DNA of 64,000 bases, taken from assembly GCF_000758545.1 (NCBI RefSeq), contig NZ_CP009279.1, positions 310,001 to 374,000 on the forward strand. Reading direction: 5' to 3'. This DNA is from Paenibacillus sp. FSL H7-0737. Lineage in GTDB: Bacteria > Bacillota > Bacilli > Paenibacillales > Paenibacillaceae. Made by a program: the position numbers and the translations under genes. Positions 26,308-34,787 of this stretch are shown one piece after another. The notes beneath the pieces were generated by a model. The model did no database searches. It was not told the origin of the DNA and saw nothing but the letters and a program-made list of their open reading frames with translations. Each line of letters opens with the position of its first letter. Within the stretch, counting starts at the first letter, position 1.

Positions 26308-27084
26308 ATGTCATCACCTGCTAAGCAGCACACCATTCATATTGAGCAGCTTCGCAAGAGCTACAGTGAGTCAGCCGCTGGAGATGTTCATTATATTATT
26401 AAAGATGTGGATCTCGTAATCAAAGGCGGAGAGTTCTTCGTTCTACTCGGTCCAAGTGGCTGCGGAAAGTCGACGCTGCTGAATATGATCGCCGGATTTG
26501 TTTCCAAATCTGGCGGTAACCTTCGGGTGGATAACGAAGAGGTGAATAAGCCTGGCAGAGATCGGGCTGTTGTATTTCAGCAAGCAGATTCCTCTTTATT
26601 CCCTTGGCTAACGGTTCGAGAGAATGTGGAGTTTGGACTGCGAATGAAGAAAATCGCAAAGGCTGAACGGCGCACGATATCGGATAGGTTCATCGGACTT
26701 GTAGGACTGAACGGGCATGAGGAGAAGTTCCCGAAGGAGCTATCGGGAGGCATGAAGCAGCGTGTTCAGCTGGCACGGGTGCTTGCCAATGATCCAGCGA
26801 TCCTGCTGATGGATGAACCCTTTGGTGCGCTTGATGCGATGACCCGGAGGACGATGCAGAAAGAACTGGTCAACATCTGGCAACAGACGCATAAGACGGT
26901 GATTTTTGTAACCCATGATATTCAGGAAGCCTTGCTATTGGGGGAACGGATCGGCATTATGTCTGTAGGCCCTTCCTCTAACATCACGGACATTTATGAC
27001 AATACGCTGCCTTATCCACGGGACGTAGCCTCAGCGGAATTTTATTCGCTATACAACCAGATTCAGAGCCATTTCGAAGAATAG
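26308..27084 (+). CDS. ABC importer ATPase, SsuB/TauB-like
   Basis: A 258-residue ATPase with Walker A GPSGCGKS (about residue 46), Q-loop FQQADSSLFPWLTVREN (typical of nitrate/sulfonate/taurine ATPases), signature LSGGMKQR, Walker B ILLMDEPFGALD and the switch VTHDIQEA. The gene starts 11 bases after the binding protein and ends seven bases before the permease region, an unbroken operon. The FPWLTVREN motif after the Q-loop is a hallmark of this subfamily. Confidence 0.92.
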   Translation: MSSPAKQHTIHIEQLRKSYSESAAGDVHYIIKDVDLVIKGGEFFVLLGPSGCGKSTLLNMIAGFVSKSGGNLRVDNEEVNKPGRDRAVVFQQADSSLFPWLTVRENVEFGLRMKKIAKAERRTISDRFIGLVGLNGHEEKFPKELSGGMKQRVQLARVLANDPAILLMDEPFGALDAMTRRTMQKELVNIWQQTHKTVIFVTHDIQEALLLGERIGIMSVGPSSNITDIYDNTLPYPRDVASAEFYSLYNQIQSHFEE

Positions 27085-27099
27085 GATAGGGTGGGACAG

Positions 27100-27879
27100 A
27101 TGATGAAATGGGTGGAAAAGAAATGGGTTTCTGTATCCATACTATGGATTGCCGCACTCTGCGTCTGGCAGCTTGGGGCAGTGATCTACGGTCCTGATGT
27201 GATCCCTGGACCCTGGAGTACGCTTAAGGGTGGACGGGAACTTCTAGAAGACGGAACTTTGATGCAATATATAGGGATAAGCTTTTACCGGGTGCTAATT
27301 GGCTGGGTACTCGGCAGTTTAATGGCGATTCCCGTAGGTCTGATTATTGGAAAGGTGAATGTGATTCGTATCTTTGCAGAGCCTTTTCTGAACTTTATTC
27401 GTTTTATCCCGCCGATTGCATTCATTACATTGTTTCTAGTGTGGTTTGGCATTGGGGAGCAGTCGAAGATTGCGTTGATTATGTACGCTACCTTTTTTAT
27501 TGTGGTGCTGAATACCTTGACCGGTGTGATGTCCGTAGAGGAGGATAAAATCCGCTCAGCCCGTAGTATGGGCGCCAGTGAGTGGCAAATTCTGATTCAT
27601 GTGATCGTCCCGGCGACGATACCGTATATTTTTACAGGCATCCGGTTAGCGATGGGAACCTCGTATATGGCGATTATCGGTGCGGAAATGATTGCTTCGA
27701 ACGAAGGTGTAGGTTATCTGATTTGGAATTCCAGATTGTTTTTCCGGACAGATTGGATCTTTGTAGGGTTATTCTGTCTTGGCTTTATGGGCTTTTTCAC
27801 GGATCGGTTATTTGGATGGTTCGGCAAGAAAGTGCTCTATAGATACGGCGTGGTAAGTGTGGCGGCGCGTAGAAGGTAG
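27100..27879 (+). CDS. ABC importer permease, SsuC/TauC-like
   Basis: About 259 residues with six hydrophobic segments, preceded by GGTGGGA at the ATG at 27100; a GTG at 27091 is also in frame. The family motif RSMGASEWQILIHVIVPATIPYIFTG (EAA loop near residues 150-175) and GTSYMAIIGAEMIASNEGVGYLIW are typical of sulfonate/taurine/nitrate permeases. It is the last gene of the sulfur operon and ends 24 bases before a terminator. Confidence 0.92.
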   Translation: MMKWVEKKWVSVSILWIAALCVWQLGAVIYGPDVIPGPWSTLKGGRELLEDGTLMQYIGISFYRVLIGWVLGSLMAIPVGLIIGKVNVIRIFAEPFLNFIRFIPPIAFITLFLVWFGIGEQSKIALIMYATFFIVVLNTLTGVMSVEEDKIRSARSMGASEWQILIHVIVPATIPYIFTGIRLAMGTSYMAIIGAEMIASNEGVGYLIWNSRLFFRTDWIFVGLFCLGFMGFFTDRLFGWFGKKVLYRYGVVSVAARRR

Positions 27880-27902
27880 TATAGCTTTAAGCATAAACAC
27901 GA

Positions 27903-27932
27903 GAACCGCCTGAGTGAATCAGGTGGTTTTTT
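27903..27932 (+). terminator. Terminator of the sulfur operon
   Basis: GAACCGCCTGA pairs with TCAGGTGGTTT around GTGAA, ending in TTTTTT. Confidence 0.85.
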
Positions 27933-28073
27933 GGTATGTCTTACTTTTTATTTACAAATATTCCTATCCTCCTTAATGCCGCGAAAATAGTACACGCCTA
28001 TACTGCAATTGGGTGCCTAACAGTTGGAGCATAGAGAAGCCCGCAAATAAGAAATAGGAGTGAAGGGGAAATC

Positions 28074-29186
28074 ATGAAAAAAGGGATCAAAAATCAATTA
28101 TCGATGGGTCTAATGTTATCCTTGCTCGTCCTGTTGCTTGCTGCTTGTGGAAATTCGGCTAAGGCTGACGAATCAACGAATGGAAATGCTGGCACCAAAG
28201 AATTAAGTCTGACCGAGATCGAGAGTAAAGCTAAAGAAGAGGGCAGTGTTATCAGCGTGGGAATGCCGGATTCCTGGGCGAACTGGAAAGATACATGGAG
28301 TGATATGAGTAGTAAGTATGGTCTTACACATTCAGATACGGATATGTCGAGTGCGGAGGAAATTGCCAAGTTTGATGCGGAAAAAGATAAACCAACGGCT
28401 GACATCGGAGATGTAGGGATCGCTTTTGGATCGGTTGCCGTGGATAAAGGAGTAACACAACCTTATAAAACGACCTACTGGGATGAGATCCCTAATTGGG
28501 CTAAGGATAAGGACGGGAATTGGATTGTCGGCTATCAAGGGACGATTTCGTTTCTGACAAACACCAAGCTCGTGGCTAATCCACCGAAGAGCTGGGAAGA
28601 TCTGAAGAACGGAAATTACAAAATCATCGTAGGTGATGTAACCAAAGCTGCTCAAGCGCAGATGGCTGTATTGGCCGCGGCGATTGCTTTTGGTGGCGAT
28701 GAGTCGAACATTGAACCGGGGATTGCTTTTTTCGAAGATTTAGCTAAAAAAGGACGTCTCTCCAATGCAGAAGCTTCTCTTGCTAACATTGAAAAAGGGG
28801 AAGTAGAAGTTACCCTGCTGTGGGATTTCAACGCTTTGAACTATAGAGATCAGATCAACAAAGATGGCTTCGCGGTAGCCATTCCGAAGGAAGGCAGTGT
28901 GGTGAGCGGTTATGCAACGATCATCAACAAATATGCGCCGCATCCTAACGCTGCGAAGCTGACACGTCAATACATCCTTAGTGATGAAGGACAGATTAAT
29001 CTTGCCAAAGGGTACGCTCGTCCGATCCGTGACAGTGTAATACTGCCGGATGATGTTGCGGCTAAGCTGCTGCCAAAAGAGGAGTATGTTAACGCTAAGC
29101 CTGTTGGCGATTACAAGGTATGGGAAGAAACAGCGAAGACCATTCCACAGTTATGGCAGGAACGTGTGCTTGTGCATTTGAACTAG
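28074..29186 (+). CDS. ABC importer solute-binding lipoprotein, phosphonate/polyamine-type
   Basis: A 370-residue protein with a lipoprotein signal peptide (lipobox LLAAC, Cys near residue 25). The mature part belongs to the spermidine/putrescine, iron and 2-aminoethylphosphonate binding group (SBP_bac_6/8 type), with GYQGTISFLTNTKL, NPPKSWEDLKNGNYK and an SGYATIINKYAPHPNAAK segment. Codons AGGAG precede the ATG. It is followed by two permeases, an ATPase and a phosphodiesterase, the pattern of phosphonate-type (PhnSTUV-like) uptake clusters. The substrate is therefore likely a phosphonate, phosphodiester or similar, but iron or polyamine is not excluded. Confidence 0.82.
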   Translation: MKKGIKNQLSMGLMLSLLVLLLAACGNSAKADESTNGNAGTKELSLTEIESKAKEEGSVISVGMPDSWANWKDTWSDMSSKYGLTHSDTDMSSAEEIAKFDAEKDKPTADIGDVGIAFGSVAVDKGVTQPYKTTYWDEIPNWAKDKDGNWIVGYQGTISFLTNTKLVANPPKSWEDLKNGNYKIIVGDVTKAAQAQMAVLAAAIAFGGDESNIEPGIAFFEDLAKKGRLSNAEASLANIEKGEVEVTLLWDFNALNYRDQINKDGFAVAIPKEGSVVSGYATIINKYAPHPNAAKLTRQYILSDEGQINLAKGYARPIRDSVILPDDVAAKLLPKEEYVNAKPVGDYKVWEETAKTIPQLWQERVLVHLN

Positions 29187-29208
29187 AATTGTTCTTCCCC
29201 CAAAAAAG

Positions 29209-29251
29209 AAACAGGGCGCCTTCGTTACGATGCCGTAAGGTGCCCTTGTTC
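29209..29251 (+). other. Intercistronic stem-loop between binding protein and permease genes
   Basis: AAACAGGGCGCCTT pairs imperfectly with AAGGTGCCCTTGTT around CGTTACGATGCCGT. The tail is TTCTATT, not a clean T-run, so it is probably a partial terminator or a 3' stabiliser that leaves more binding-protein mRNA than permease mRNA. Confidence 0.6.
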
Positions 29252-29277
29252 TATTCCCGCGACAAGGAGTGAGGAAG

Positions 29278-30201
29278 TTGAAACAGAAAAGCCGCGGTGT
29301 GATCCTGGCACTCATTCCGTTTGCACTGATGGTGTTGGCATTTCAGCTGGTGCCTGTATTGTCCATGCTGACGGGAAGTTTCCAAAAGGCCGATGGAACT
29401 GGACTTACGCTAGGCAATTACCTGCATGCACTGCAAAGTGCCTATTACATGCAGGCAATCAAGAACAGCTTGCTGATCTCTTTAACCTCAAGTCTGATAG
29501 GGATCATTGTCGGACTTTTTTGTGCATATTGTATTACTCGGTTCACTCCGAGGGTAAGGGACAGACTCTTAATGCTGTCGAATATGACCTCTAACTTCGC
29601 AGGAGTTCCGCTGGCTTTTGCGTATATTATTTTGCTTGGTAACAATGGAGTGTTTACGCTCTTATTCAAACAGTGGGGCTGGAGTGTTTTTACCGATTTT
29701 GATTTATATAGCTGGTCTGGTCTGATTCTGGTGTATGTCTATTTTCAGGTTCCATTAGCCTTACTGCTCTTGTATCCATCCTTTTACGGAATTCGTGAGC
29801 AGTGGAGAGAGGCGGCGTCCTTGCTGGGAGCAGGACCGTGGCAGTTCTGGAAGACGATTGGGCTGCCAATTCTAACTCCGGCGATCTTCGGCACACTGGG
29901 AATACTGTTTGCCAATGCGATGGGTGCCTATGCAACGGCATATGCTTTGGTTGGCGGGAATTATAATCTGCTGGCGGTACGTATCGGTTCACTGGTTGCT
30001 GGAGATGTGGTTACTCAGCCAGAAATGGGGAGTACGCTTGCTGTTCTACTGGGTCTGACTACGATTTTGGCCGTCTATTTGAATCATCTGATGGTTCGGC
30101 GAACGGAGAGATTTGGAGCTAAAGCGCTCAGTAAACCGGATGTGAAAACCAAATCTTCTCGGCGCTTGTGGACAGCAGCTAGTGAGGAGGTGGGGCAATG
30201 A
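29278..30201 (+). CDS. ABC importer permease, first subunit (PotB/PhnU-like)
   Basis: The TTG at 29278 has AAGGAG eight bases upstream and is preferred over a GTG at 29269, giving 307 residues. Six hydrophobic segments and the EAA loop EQWREAASLLGAGPWQFW (near residue 180) are visible. PVLSMLTGSF near the start and the GVPLAFAYIILLG segment fit permeases of phosphonate/spermidine importers. Its stop overlaps the next permease start by four bases (ATGA). Confidence 0.87.
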   Translation: MKQKSRGVILALIPFALMVLAFQLVPVLSMLTGSFQKADGTGLTLGNYLHALQSAYYMQAIKNSLLISLTSSLIGIIVGLFCAYCITRFTPRVRDRLLMLSNMTSNFAGVPLAFAYIILLGNNGVFTLLFKQWGWSVFTDFDLYSWSGLILVYVYFQVPLALLLLYPSFYGIREQWREAASLLGAGPWQFWKTIGLPILTPAIFGTLGILFANAMGAYATAYALVGGNYNLLAVRIGSLVAGDVVTQPEMGSTLAVLLGLTTILAVYLNHLMVRRTERFGAKALSKPDVKTKSSRRLWTAASEEVGQ

Positions 30202-31001
30202 ATATACGTAAAGCAGGCTTCGCTCCGCGCACTTTCATGCTAATGCTCATGGTGTATTTATTACTTCCACTGTTAGCAACCGGTATTTATGCCTTCGCGC
30301 AGGACTGGCAGAATACCTTGTTGCCTCAAGCTTGGACACTGAATTGGTTTGGAGAAATGTTTAAGGATATTCGTTTTTTGGAGGCGCTTTGGACCTCGCT
30401 GTATTTATGCCTGATTAGCGTGGTGCTGAGTCTGGCCGTGATGCTGCCAGCTGTTTTTGTCATCACCATTTATTTTCCGCGCTGGGAGAGCTTTATGAAA
30501 GTGATTGTTGTTCTGCCTTATGCGGTGCCTGGTGTAGTGGCTGCGGTGGGACTTATTCGTACCTATTCCTCTGGCCTCTTTGATATCGCTGGAACAGCTT
30601 ATTTATTGGTGGGGGCGTATTTTGTGGTCATTCTTCCCTATATGTATCAGGGCATTCGCAATAGTCTGTTGACCGTTAACGCCGTAGAACTGCTGCATGC
30701 CGCAGAATTGCTTGGAGCCCGCCGCAGAACGGCTTTTATGAATGTGATTTTGCCAAATATCTGGCCTGGCGTTATCGTCTCTACCTTATTATCATTTTCC
30801 GTTCTGTTCGGTGAATTTGTTCTTACAAACATGCTAGTTGGCGGGCATATTCAGACGATTCAGGTGTATCTATATCAAAGAATGGGCGAAAGCGGACATT
30901 TAGCCAGTGCGATTGCCATCTCGTATTTTCTGTTTATTCTAGTTCTTTCGATGGTACTAATGAAGCTTGGCAAAAAGATGGGAGGAGGCGTTAAGGGATG
31001 A
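30198..31001 (+). CDS. ABC importer permease, second subunit (PotC/PhnV-like)
   Basis: A 267-residue protein with six hydrophobic segments and an EAA loop VNAVELLHAAELLGARRRTAF near residues 155-175. The start ATG overlaps the upstream stop (ATGA) and the stop overlaps the ATPase start in the same way, showing translational coupling of the whole importer. GGTGGGG provides the ribosome binding site inside the upstream gene. Confidence 0.87.
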   Translation: MNIRKAGFAPRTFMLMLMVYLLLPLLATGIYAFAQDWQNTLLPQAWTLNWFGEMFKDIRFLEALWTSLYLCLISVVLSLAVMLPAVFVITIYFPRWESFMKVIVVLPYAVPGVVAAVGLIRTYSSGLFDIAGTAYLLVGAYFVVILPYMYQGIRNSLLTVNAVELLHAAELLGARRRTAFMNVILPNIWPGVIVSTLLSFSVLFGEFVLTNMLVGGHIQTIQVYLYQRMGESGHLASAIAISYFLFILVLSMVLMKLGKKMGGGVKG

Positions 31002-32041
31002 ACGATTATCTGAAGCTGCAGGGAATACTCAAAATGTTTGGTGAGACCTGTGTGCTAGACAATATAGATTTGGAGATACGTGAAGGGGAGCTTGTGACGC
31101 TGCTAGGACCTTCCGGTTGCGGGAAAAGTACGTTACTTCGCTGCATAGCTGGCCTTTCGGAGCTGGATGGCGGCAGAATCCTTCTAGAGAATAAAGATCT
31201 GGCAAATCTGCCGCCCCGTAAACGCGAGGTGGGGATGGTGTTCCAGTCTTATGCTCTATTCCCTAATCTGACGGTGAGCCAAAATATTGAGTATGGAATG
31301 AAGATGCGTGGTTTGTCCAAAGCCGCCCGACGTAGCCGCTGCGAGGAACTGCTGGTTTTAGTCGATCTAGAGGAGAAGCGGGACGTCTATCCGCAGTCAC
31401 TCTCCGGTGGACAGCAGCAGCGGGTAGCGCTGGCCCGTTCTCTAGCCGTGCAGCCCAAAGTATTACTGCTGGATGAACCCCTGAGTGCACTCGATGCCAA
31501 GATCCGCAAGAATCTACGTGCTGAAATTCGTGATATTCAGAAGCGCTTTAACATGACGACTCTATTCGTTACGCATGATCAGGAAGAAGCGCTGATTCTA
31601 TCCGACCGCATCTGCATTATGAATGGTGGACGCATCGTCCAAGATGGAACACCGGAAGGACTGTACACCGCGCCGCGCACAGAGTTCGTTGCCCGGTTCA
31701 TGGGCAGTTATAACGTATTGACTCGGCCAGAGGTGATGGCGCTGTTCCACGGAATAGATAGTGGGATGGACAGCTTTGCTATTCGCCCCGAAGCCGTAAC
31801 GTTACTGCATGATGGGGCGGGTCAGCAGGAGGCTGCTGCCGGAGCACAACTGGTGAATGGAGTGATTAAATCTGTGTCTGTGCTAGGCAATATTATTCGA
31901 TGTACGGTTGAGGCTGAAGGAATCCGATTAACGGTTGATCTTTTAAATGATGGACGCTGGCTGCGGGTTGGAGAAGGGGACAAAGTCACATTGGCGTTGA
32001 ACCCTTCCGAGCTTTTACATTTAGAGCGAGAAGGAGCGTGA
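30998..32041 (+). CDS. ABC importer ATPase (PotA/PhnT-like)
   Basis: A 347-residue ATPase with Walker A GPSGCGKS (residue 35), Q-loop VFQSYALFPNLTVSQNI, signature LSGGQQQR, Walker B VLLLDEPLSALD and switch VTHDQEEA, followed by a C-terminal regulatory TOBE-type domain (about residues 250-345). The extra domain is typical of MalK/PotA/FbpC-type ATPases. Its ATG overlaps the permease stop, and its stop overlaps the phosphodiesterase start. Confidence 0.93.
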   Translation: MNDYLKLQGILKMFGETCVLDNIDLEIREGELVTLLGPSGCGKSTLLRCIAGLSELDGGRILLENKDLANLPPRKREVGMVFQSYALFPNLTVSQNIEYGMKMRGLSKAARRSRCEELLVLVDLEEKRDVYPQSLSGGQQQRVALARSLAVQPKVLLLDEPLSALDAKIRKNLRAEIRDIQKRFNMTTLFVTHDQEEALILSDRICIMNGGRIVQDGTPEGLYTAPRTEFVARFMGSYNVLTRPEVMALFHGIDSGMDSFAIRPEAVTLLHDGAGQQEAAAGAQLVNGVIKSVSVLGNIIRCTVEAEGIRLTVDLLNDGRWLRVGEGDKVTLALNPSELLHLEREGA

Positions 32042-32922
32042 GTAGATTGACGGAAATGACCAATAAACTCATTGTGGTTGTCTTGGACGGACTTAGATAT
32101 GATGCTGCTCGCAAATACATGGGCTATCTGGAGCATCTTGTGGAGCAAGGATCCTTATCTTGTTATCGAGTACAGTCGGAGTTACCCAGTCTATCACGTC
32201 CGCTTTATGAAGTGCTCTTAACGGGTACACCCGTGTCCAAAAATGGAATTACGGCTAACCATATTGTGAGACCTAGCCATGAAGAAAGTGTATTTCATTT
32301 GGTAGTAGCCGCTAATTTGCGTACAGCTGCTGTCGCCTATCATTGGGTCAGTGAGCTTTATAATTCTGCACCCTTTGATCCACTGGCTGATCGCCATCAG
32401 CATAATGTGATGAAGCCAATTCAACATGGAAGCTTTTATTTCGAGGATCACTATCCTGACAGCCATGTATTTGCCGATGCCGTGTATTTACGAAGTGCCT
32501 ATGATCCGCATTTTTTATACATTCACTCCATGAATATAGATGACGCCGGGCATCATTATGGGGGGGAGAGTAAGGAATATGAGCTTTCCGTGCGTAATGC
32601 TGACGGTCTGCTAGCCACTGTTTTGCCTATTTGGATGGAGCAGGGGTATAAGATTCTGATTACGGCAGATCATGGAATGAACGCAAATGGGTACCATGGT
32701 GGGGTAACCTCTTCCGAGCGGGATGTGCCGTTATATACGTTCGGAGTAGATGTATTACCACTAGAAAAAGAGGATCAAGCAATTCCCCAGTTACGGCTAG
32801 CTCCGCTAATGTGCCATTGCTTAGGGCTTGCACCTTCGGCTGCAATGAGCAAGGAAGGACTGCCTCCTTTTGTGCAAAATCAACCACTTCATGAGGTGAA
32901 TGAACCTGTGATTTTAGGATGA
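32038..32922 (+). CDS. Nucleotide pyrophosphatase/phosphodiesterase (alkaline phosphatase superfamily)
   Basis: A 294-residue enzyme with the two-metal site of the NPP branch: metal Asp in VVLDGLRYD, the nucleophile Ser/Thr in LPSLSRPLYEVLLTG, Asp and His in NIDDAGHHYG, Asp-His in TADHGM and a His in GYHGG. These hydrolyse phosphodiesters or phosphonoacetate-like substrates. No signal peptide is visible, so it acts in the cytosol on an imported compound. The GTG at 32038 overlaps the ATPase stop, but AAGGAG is better spaced for a TTG at 32047. As the last gene of the importer operon it supports a phosphodiester or phosphonate substrate. Confidence 0.85.
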   Translation: MSRLTEMTNKLIVVVLDGLRYDAARKYMGYLEHLVEQGSLSCYRVQSELPSLSRPLYEVLLTGTPVSKNGITANHIVRPSHEESVFHLVVAANLRTAAVAYHWVSELYNSAPFDPLADRHQHNVMKPIQHGSFYFEDHYPDSHVFADAVYLRSAYDPHFLYIHSMNIDDAGHHYGGESKEYELSVRNADGLLATVLPIWMEQGYKILITADHGMNANGYHGGVTSSERDVPLYTFGVDVLPLEKEDQAIPQLRLAPLMCHCLGLAPSAAMSKEGLPPFVQNQPLHEVNEPVILG

Positions 32923-33015
32923 AAATAAAATAGTAAATCACGATAAAAATCATATACGGGAACGATGGTTTTTTGTATAATAAATAGTATATTTTACCTA
33001 TTGGGAGGTTGTCTT

Positions 33016-33333
33016 TTGAGCGCTTCTAGAGCTTTGAAATGGATTACAGGCTCATTTGAAATTATTTTAGCAATTCCAATTCTGGGTGCTGCTATTGTAA
33101 TTGGCACTGGGTACTCCGCACTGGGATTGATGTTTATTCTTCACCTGGTTACTTTGATTTTATCTTCAAAGAACCAAGAATCTATTTATGGTTCAGTACT
33201 CGGAATTGTAACTTCTTTACTCGCTTGGATTCCATTCGTGGGATGGGTACTACACTTGATCACAGGGATTTTGTTGATGGTAAGCGGTGGACAGAAGACT
33301 CGTCATTCTTCGAATCATACATATCCACATTAA
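33016..33333 (+). CDS. Small membrane protein of unknown function
   Basis: GGGAGGT before the TTG at 33016 sets the start, giving 105 residues; the frame itself opens at 32965. Three hydrophobic segments (near residues 10-30, 36-55 and 72-95) with a glycine-rich beginning, ending in a short basic tail. It lies alone between the phosphodiesterase and a strong hairpin. No family assignment. Confidence 0.65.
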   Translation: MSASRALKWITGSFEIILAIPILGAAIVIGTGYSALGLMFILHLVTLILSSKNQESIYGSVLGIVTSLLAWIPFVGWVLHLITGILLMVSGGQKTRHSSNHTYPH

Positions 33334-33346
33334 TTCAGACATCCTA

Positions 33347-33386
33347 ATACAGCCCGATTCGGACGTTTGTCCGGTCGGGCTGTATT
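33347..33386 (+). terminator. Strong hairpin after the small membrane-protein gene
   Basis: ATACAGCCCGA pairs with TCGGGCTGTAT and an inner CGGAC/GTCCG extends the stem. The tail TTCATGTTATAATG is only weakly T-rich, and it abuts a TATAAT hexamer (33392-33397) that may belong to the next gene's promoter. Confidence 0.7.
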
Positions 33387-33442
33387 CATGTTATAATGAG
33401 GGCACATTTTAGCATGAAGTACATGAAAGGAGGCACATCCAT

Positions 33443-33679
33443 ATGGAAGTAACAGCACAAGATGTAGCGGAATGGATGGTTAAGGAAATTCGGTTTACGG
33501 GTACCTTGTATCAGACCGCGGCGATTGAATATGTGAAAGAGAATTTTGGGGAACAATTTGTATTTGTGAATGAGAATGGCAATGCCTCACTGTCCAAGGA
33601 AGTAAAGAAAGCTTTCCGGAAGCTGCACGGCGGCAAAATCGCGTGGGATCGCGATGGATTTTTGTGGGCGTGGACTTAA
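33443..33679 (+). CDS. DUF6953-type small protein
   Basis: A 78-residue protein with a strong AAAGGAGG ribosome binding site. It reads as a small winged-helix-like fold: a helix VAEWMVKEI, a middle segment AAIEYVKENFGEQFVFVN and a late FRKLHGGKIAWDRDGFLWAWT. I recall this pattern as DUF6953; function is unknown. It precedes an HTH protein by 15 bases, suggesting a two-gene operon. Confidence 0.7.
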   Translation: MEVTAQDVAEWMVKEIRFTGTLYQTAAIEYVKENFGEQFVFVNENGNASLSKEVKKAFRKLHGGKIAWDRDGFLWAWT

Positions 33680-33694
33680 GCTGGAGGTGAATAT

Positions 33695-33967
33695 ATGCCG
33701 GTTATCCGAAGTAAATTAAGTGTGGTCATGGAGAATCATGATCCCAAACTCTCTATACGAAAGCTTGCTAAGGATATTAATTATCACTTTGATTCGGTTC
33801 GCCGTATGTATAAGGATGAGATGGTACAGTATCCCAGAGACTTGCTCTTAAAGCTTTGTTTATATTTTAATGTACAGCCTGGGGAACTCATTGGAATCGA
33901 AGAGTTGAATGAAAGTGTTTGTACAATAGAAGAAGTGATAGGTGAACATGGTTTAAGTAAGCGTTAA
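33695..33967 (+). CDS. Cro/C1-type helix-turn-helix protein
   Basis: A 90-residue XRE-family DNA-binding protein: SIRKLAKDINYHFDSVRRMYKD (helix-turn-helix near residues 20-42) and LLLKLCLYFNVQPGELIGIEE (helices 4-5). GGAGGTG precedes the ATG, and the gene follows the DUF6953 gene closely. A terminator ends the pair. Targets are unknown. Confidence 0.8.
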   Translation: MPVIRSKLSVVMENHDPKLSIRKLAKDINYHFDSVRRMYKDEMVQYPRDLLLKLCLYFNVQPGELIGIEELNESVCTIEEVIGEHGLSKR

Positions 33968-33990
33968 ATAAATTGAGAAAGTGCAGTTGG

Positions 33991-34037
33991 GAAGAGTTGA
34001 GGAATGGGAAGTTGAATTCACTCAAGTCTTCTTTTTT
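33991..34037 (+). terminator. Terminator after the HTH gene
   Basis: GAAGAGTTGAG pairs with CTCAAGTCTTC (two mismatched bases) around a 19-base loop and is followed by TTTTTT. Confidence 0.6.
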
Positions 34038-34066
34038 GTATGGAAAAGGGGAGATTTCTGCTAAAT

Positions 34067-34095
34067 TTGACTAGATTATATGGTCATGTTATACT
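34067..34095 (+). promoter_or_regulatory. SigA promoter of the L25/Ctc gene
   Basis: TTGACT at 34067-34072, a 17-base spacer and TATACT at 34090-34095, about 45 bases upstream of the ATG. No SigB-type promoter (GTTTAA/GGGTAT) is seen, unlike the Bacillus subtilis ctc gene. Confidence 0.8.
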
Positions 34096-34139
34096 TAGAC
34101 TGACAAGAATTTATGGTCAAAGAGAGCAGGAAATAAAAA

Positions 34140-34721
34140 ATGAGTAAATTTATTCAATTAAACAAGCGTACTGGCGAAACAAAGTCCCAAAAGAAATTAG
34201 CGAGAAAACAGGGACGTATCCCGGCTGTATTGTATGGAGTGGGTAAAGATACTCTGAACGTAGAAGTGGATGAAAAAGAGCTGTTGGGTACTTTGAAAAA
34301 AAATCCACGGGCTATTCTGCAAGCAAAAACAACGGACGATGAAGCAATGCCGATCATTGTTCAGCATATTCAAAAGGATTCTCTGTCAGGTAAGATCTTG
34401 CATATTGATTTCCAGCATGTGAACATGTCTGTAAATATGGATAGTAAAGTTACGATTCATTTTGCAGGGGAAGCAATCGGCGTGAAAGCCGGTGGCGTAT
34501 TGCAAGTGGAATTGTATGAAGTAGAGGTTCGTTGTATGCCGGGCGTTTTGCCTACTTCTATGGAAGTAGATATTAGTAAACTTGATATTGGCGATCAGCT
34601 GCTAGTTTCTGACCTGATTTTCCAAGATGGAATCGAAGTGCTGACCGATCCGAATGCAGTAATGATTCAGATTAAGACTGTACATGAAGAAGTTGAAGAA
34701 GCAGTAGTAACTACAGCTTAA
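34140..34721 (+). CDS. rplY: 50S ribosomal protein L25 / general stress protein Ctc
   Basis: A 193-residue protein of the long (CTC-type) bL25 family: N-terminal L25 domain (to about residue 95) with ETKSQKKLARKQGRIPAVLYG, which binds 5S rRNA, and a C-terminal TL5-like beta domain (about 100-185) with HFAGEAIGVKAGGVLQ. AGGAAA precedes the ATG. It is monocistronic, between its own promoter and a bidirectional terminator. Confidence 0.95.
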   Translation: MSKFIQLNKRTGETKSQKKLARKQGRIPAVLYGVGKDTLNVEVDEKELLGTLKKNPRAILQAKTTDDEAMPIIVQHIQKDSLSGKILHIDFQHVNMSVNMDSKVTIHFAGEAIGVKAGGVLQVELYEVEVRCMPGVLPTSMEVDISKLDIGDQLLVSDLIFQDGIEVLTDPNAVMIQIKTVHEEVEEAVVTTA

Positions 34722-34736
34722 ATATATATTTATATT

Positions 34737-34779
34737 AAAAAAAGCAAGTTTCCAGGGAAGAGGAAACTTGCTTTTTTTG
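34737..34779. terminator. Bidirectional terminator between L25 and the helicase
   Basis: AAAAAAAGCAAGTTTCC pairs with GGAAACTTGCTTTTTTT around AGGGAAGA. The A-run and T-run allow it to act on both strands, serving the two convergent genes. Confidence 0.9.
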
Positions 34780-34787
34780 CGTGTAAA

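Noticed and set aside
32923..33015. Start of the small membrane protein at 32965
   Set aside because: The ribosome binding site GGGAGGT lies within this extension, just before the TTG at 33016.
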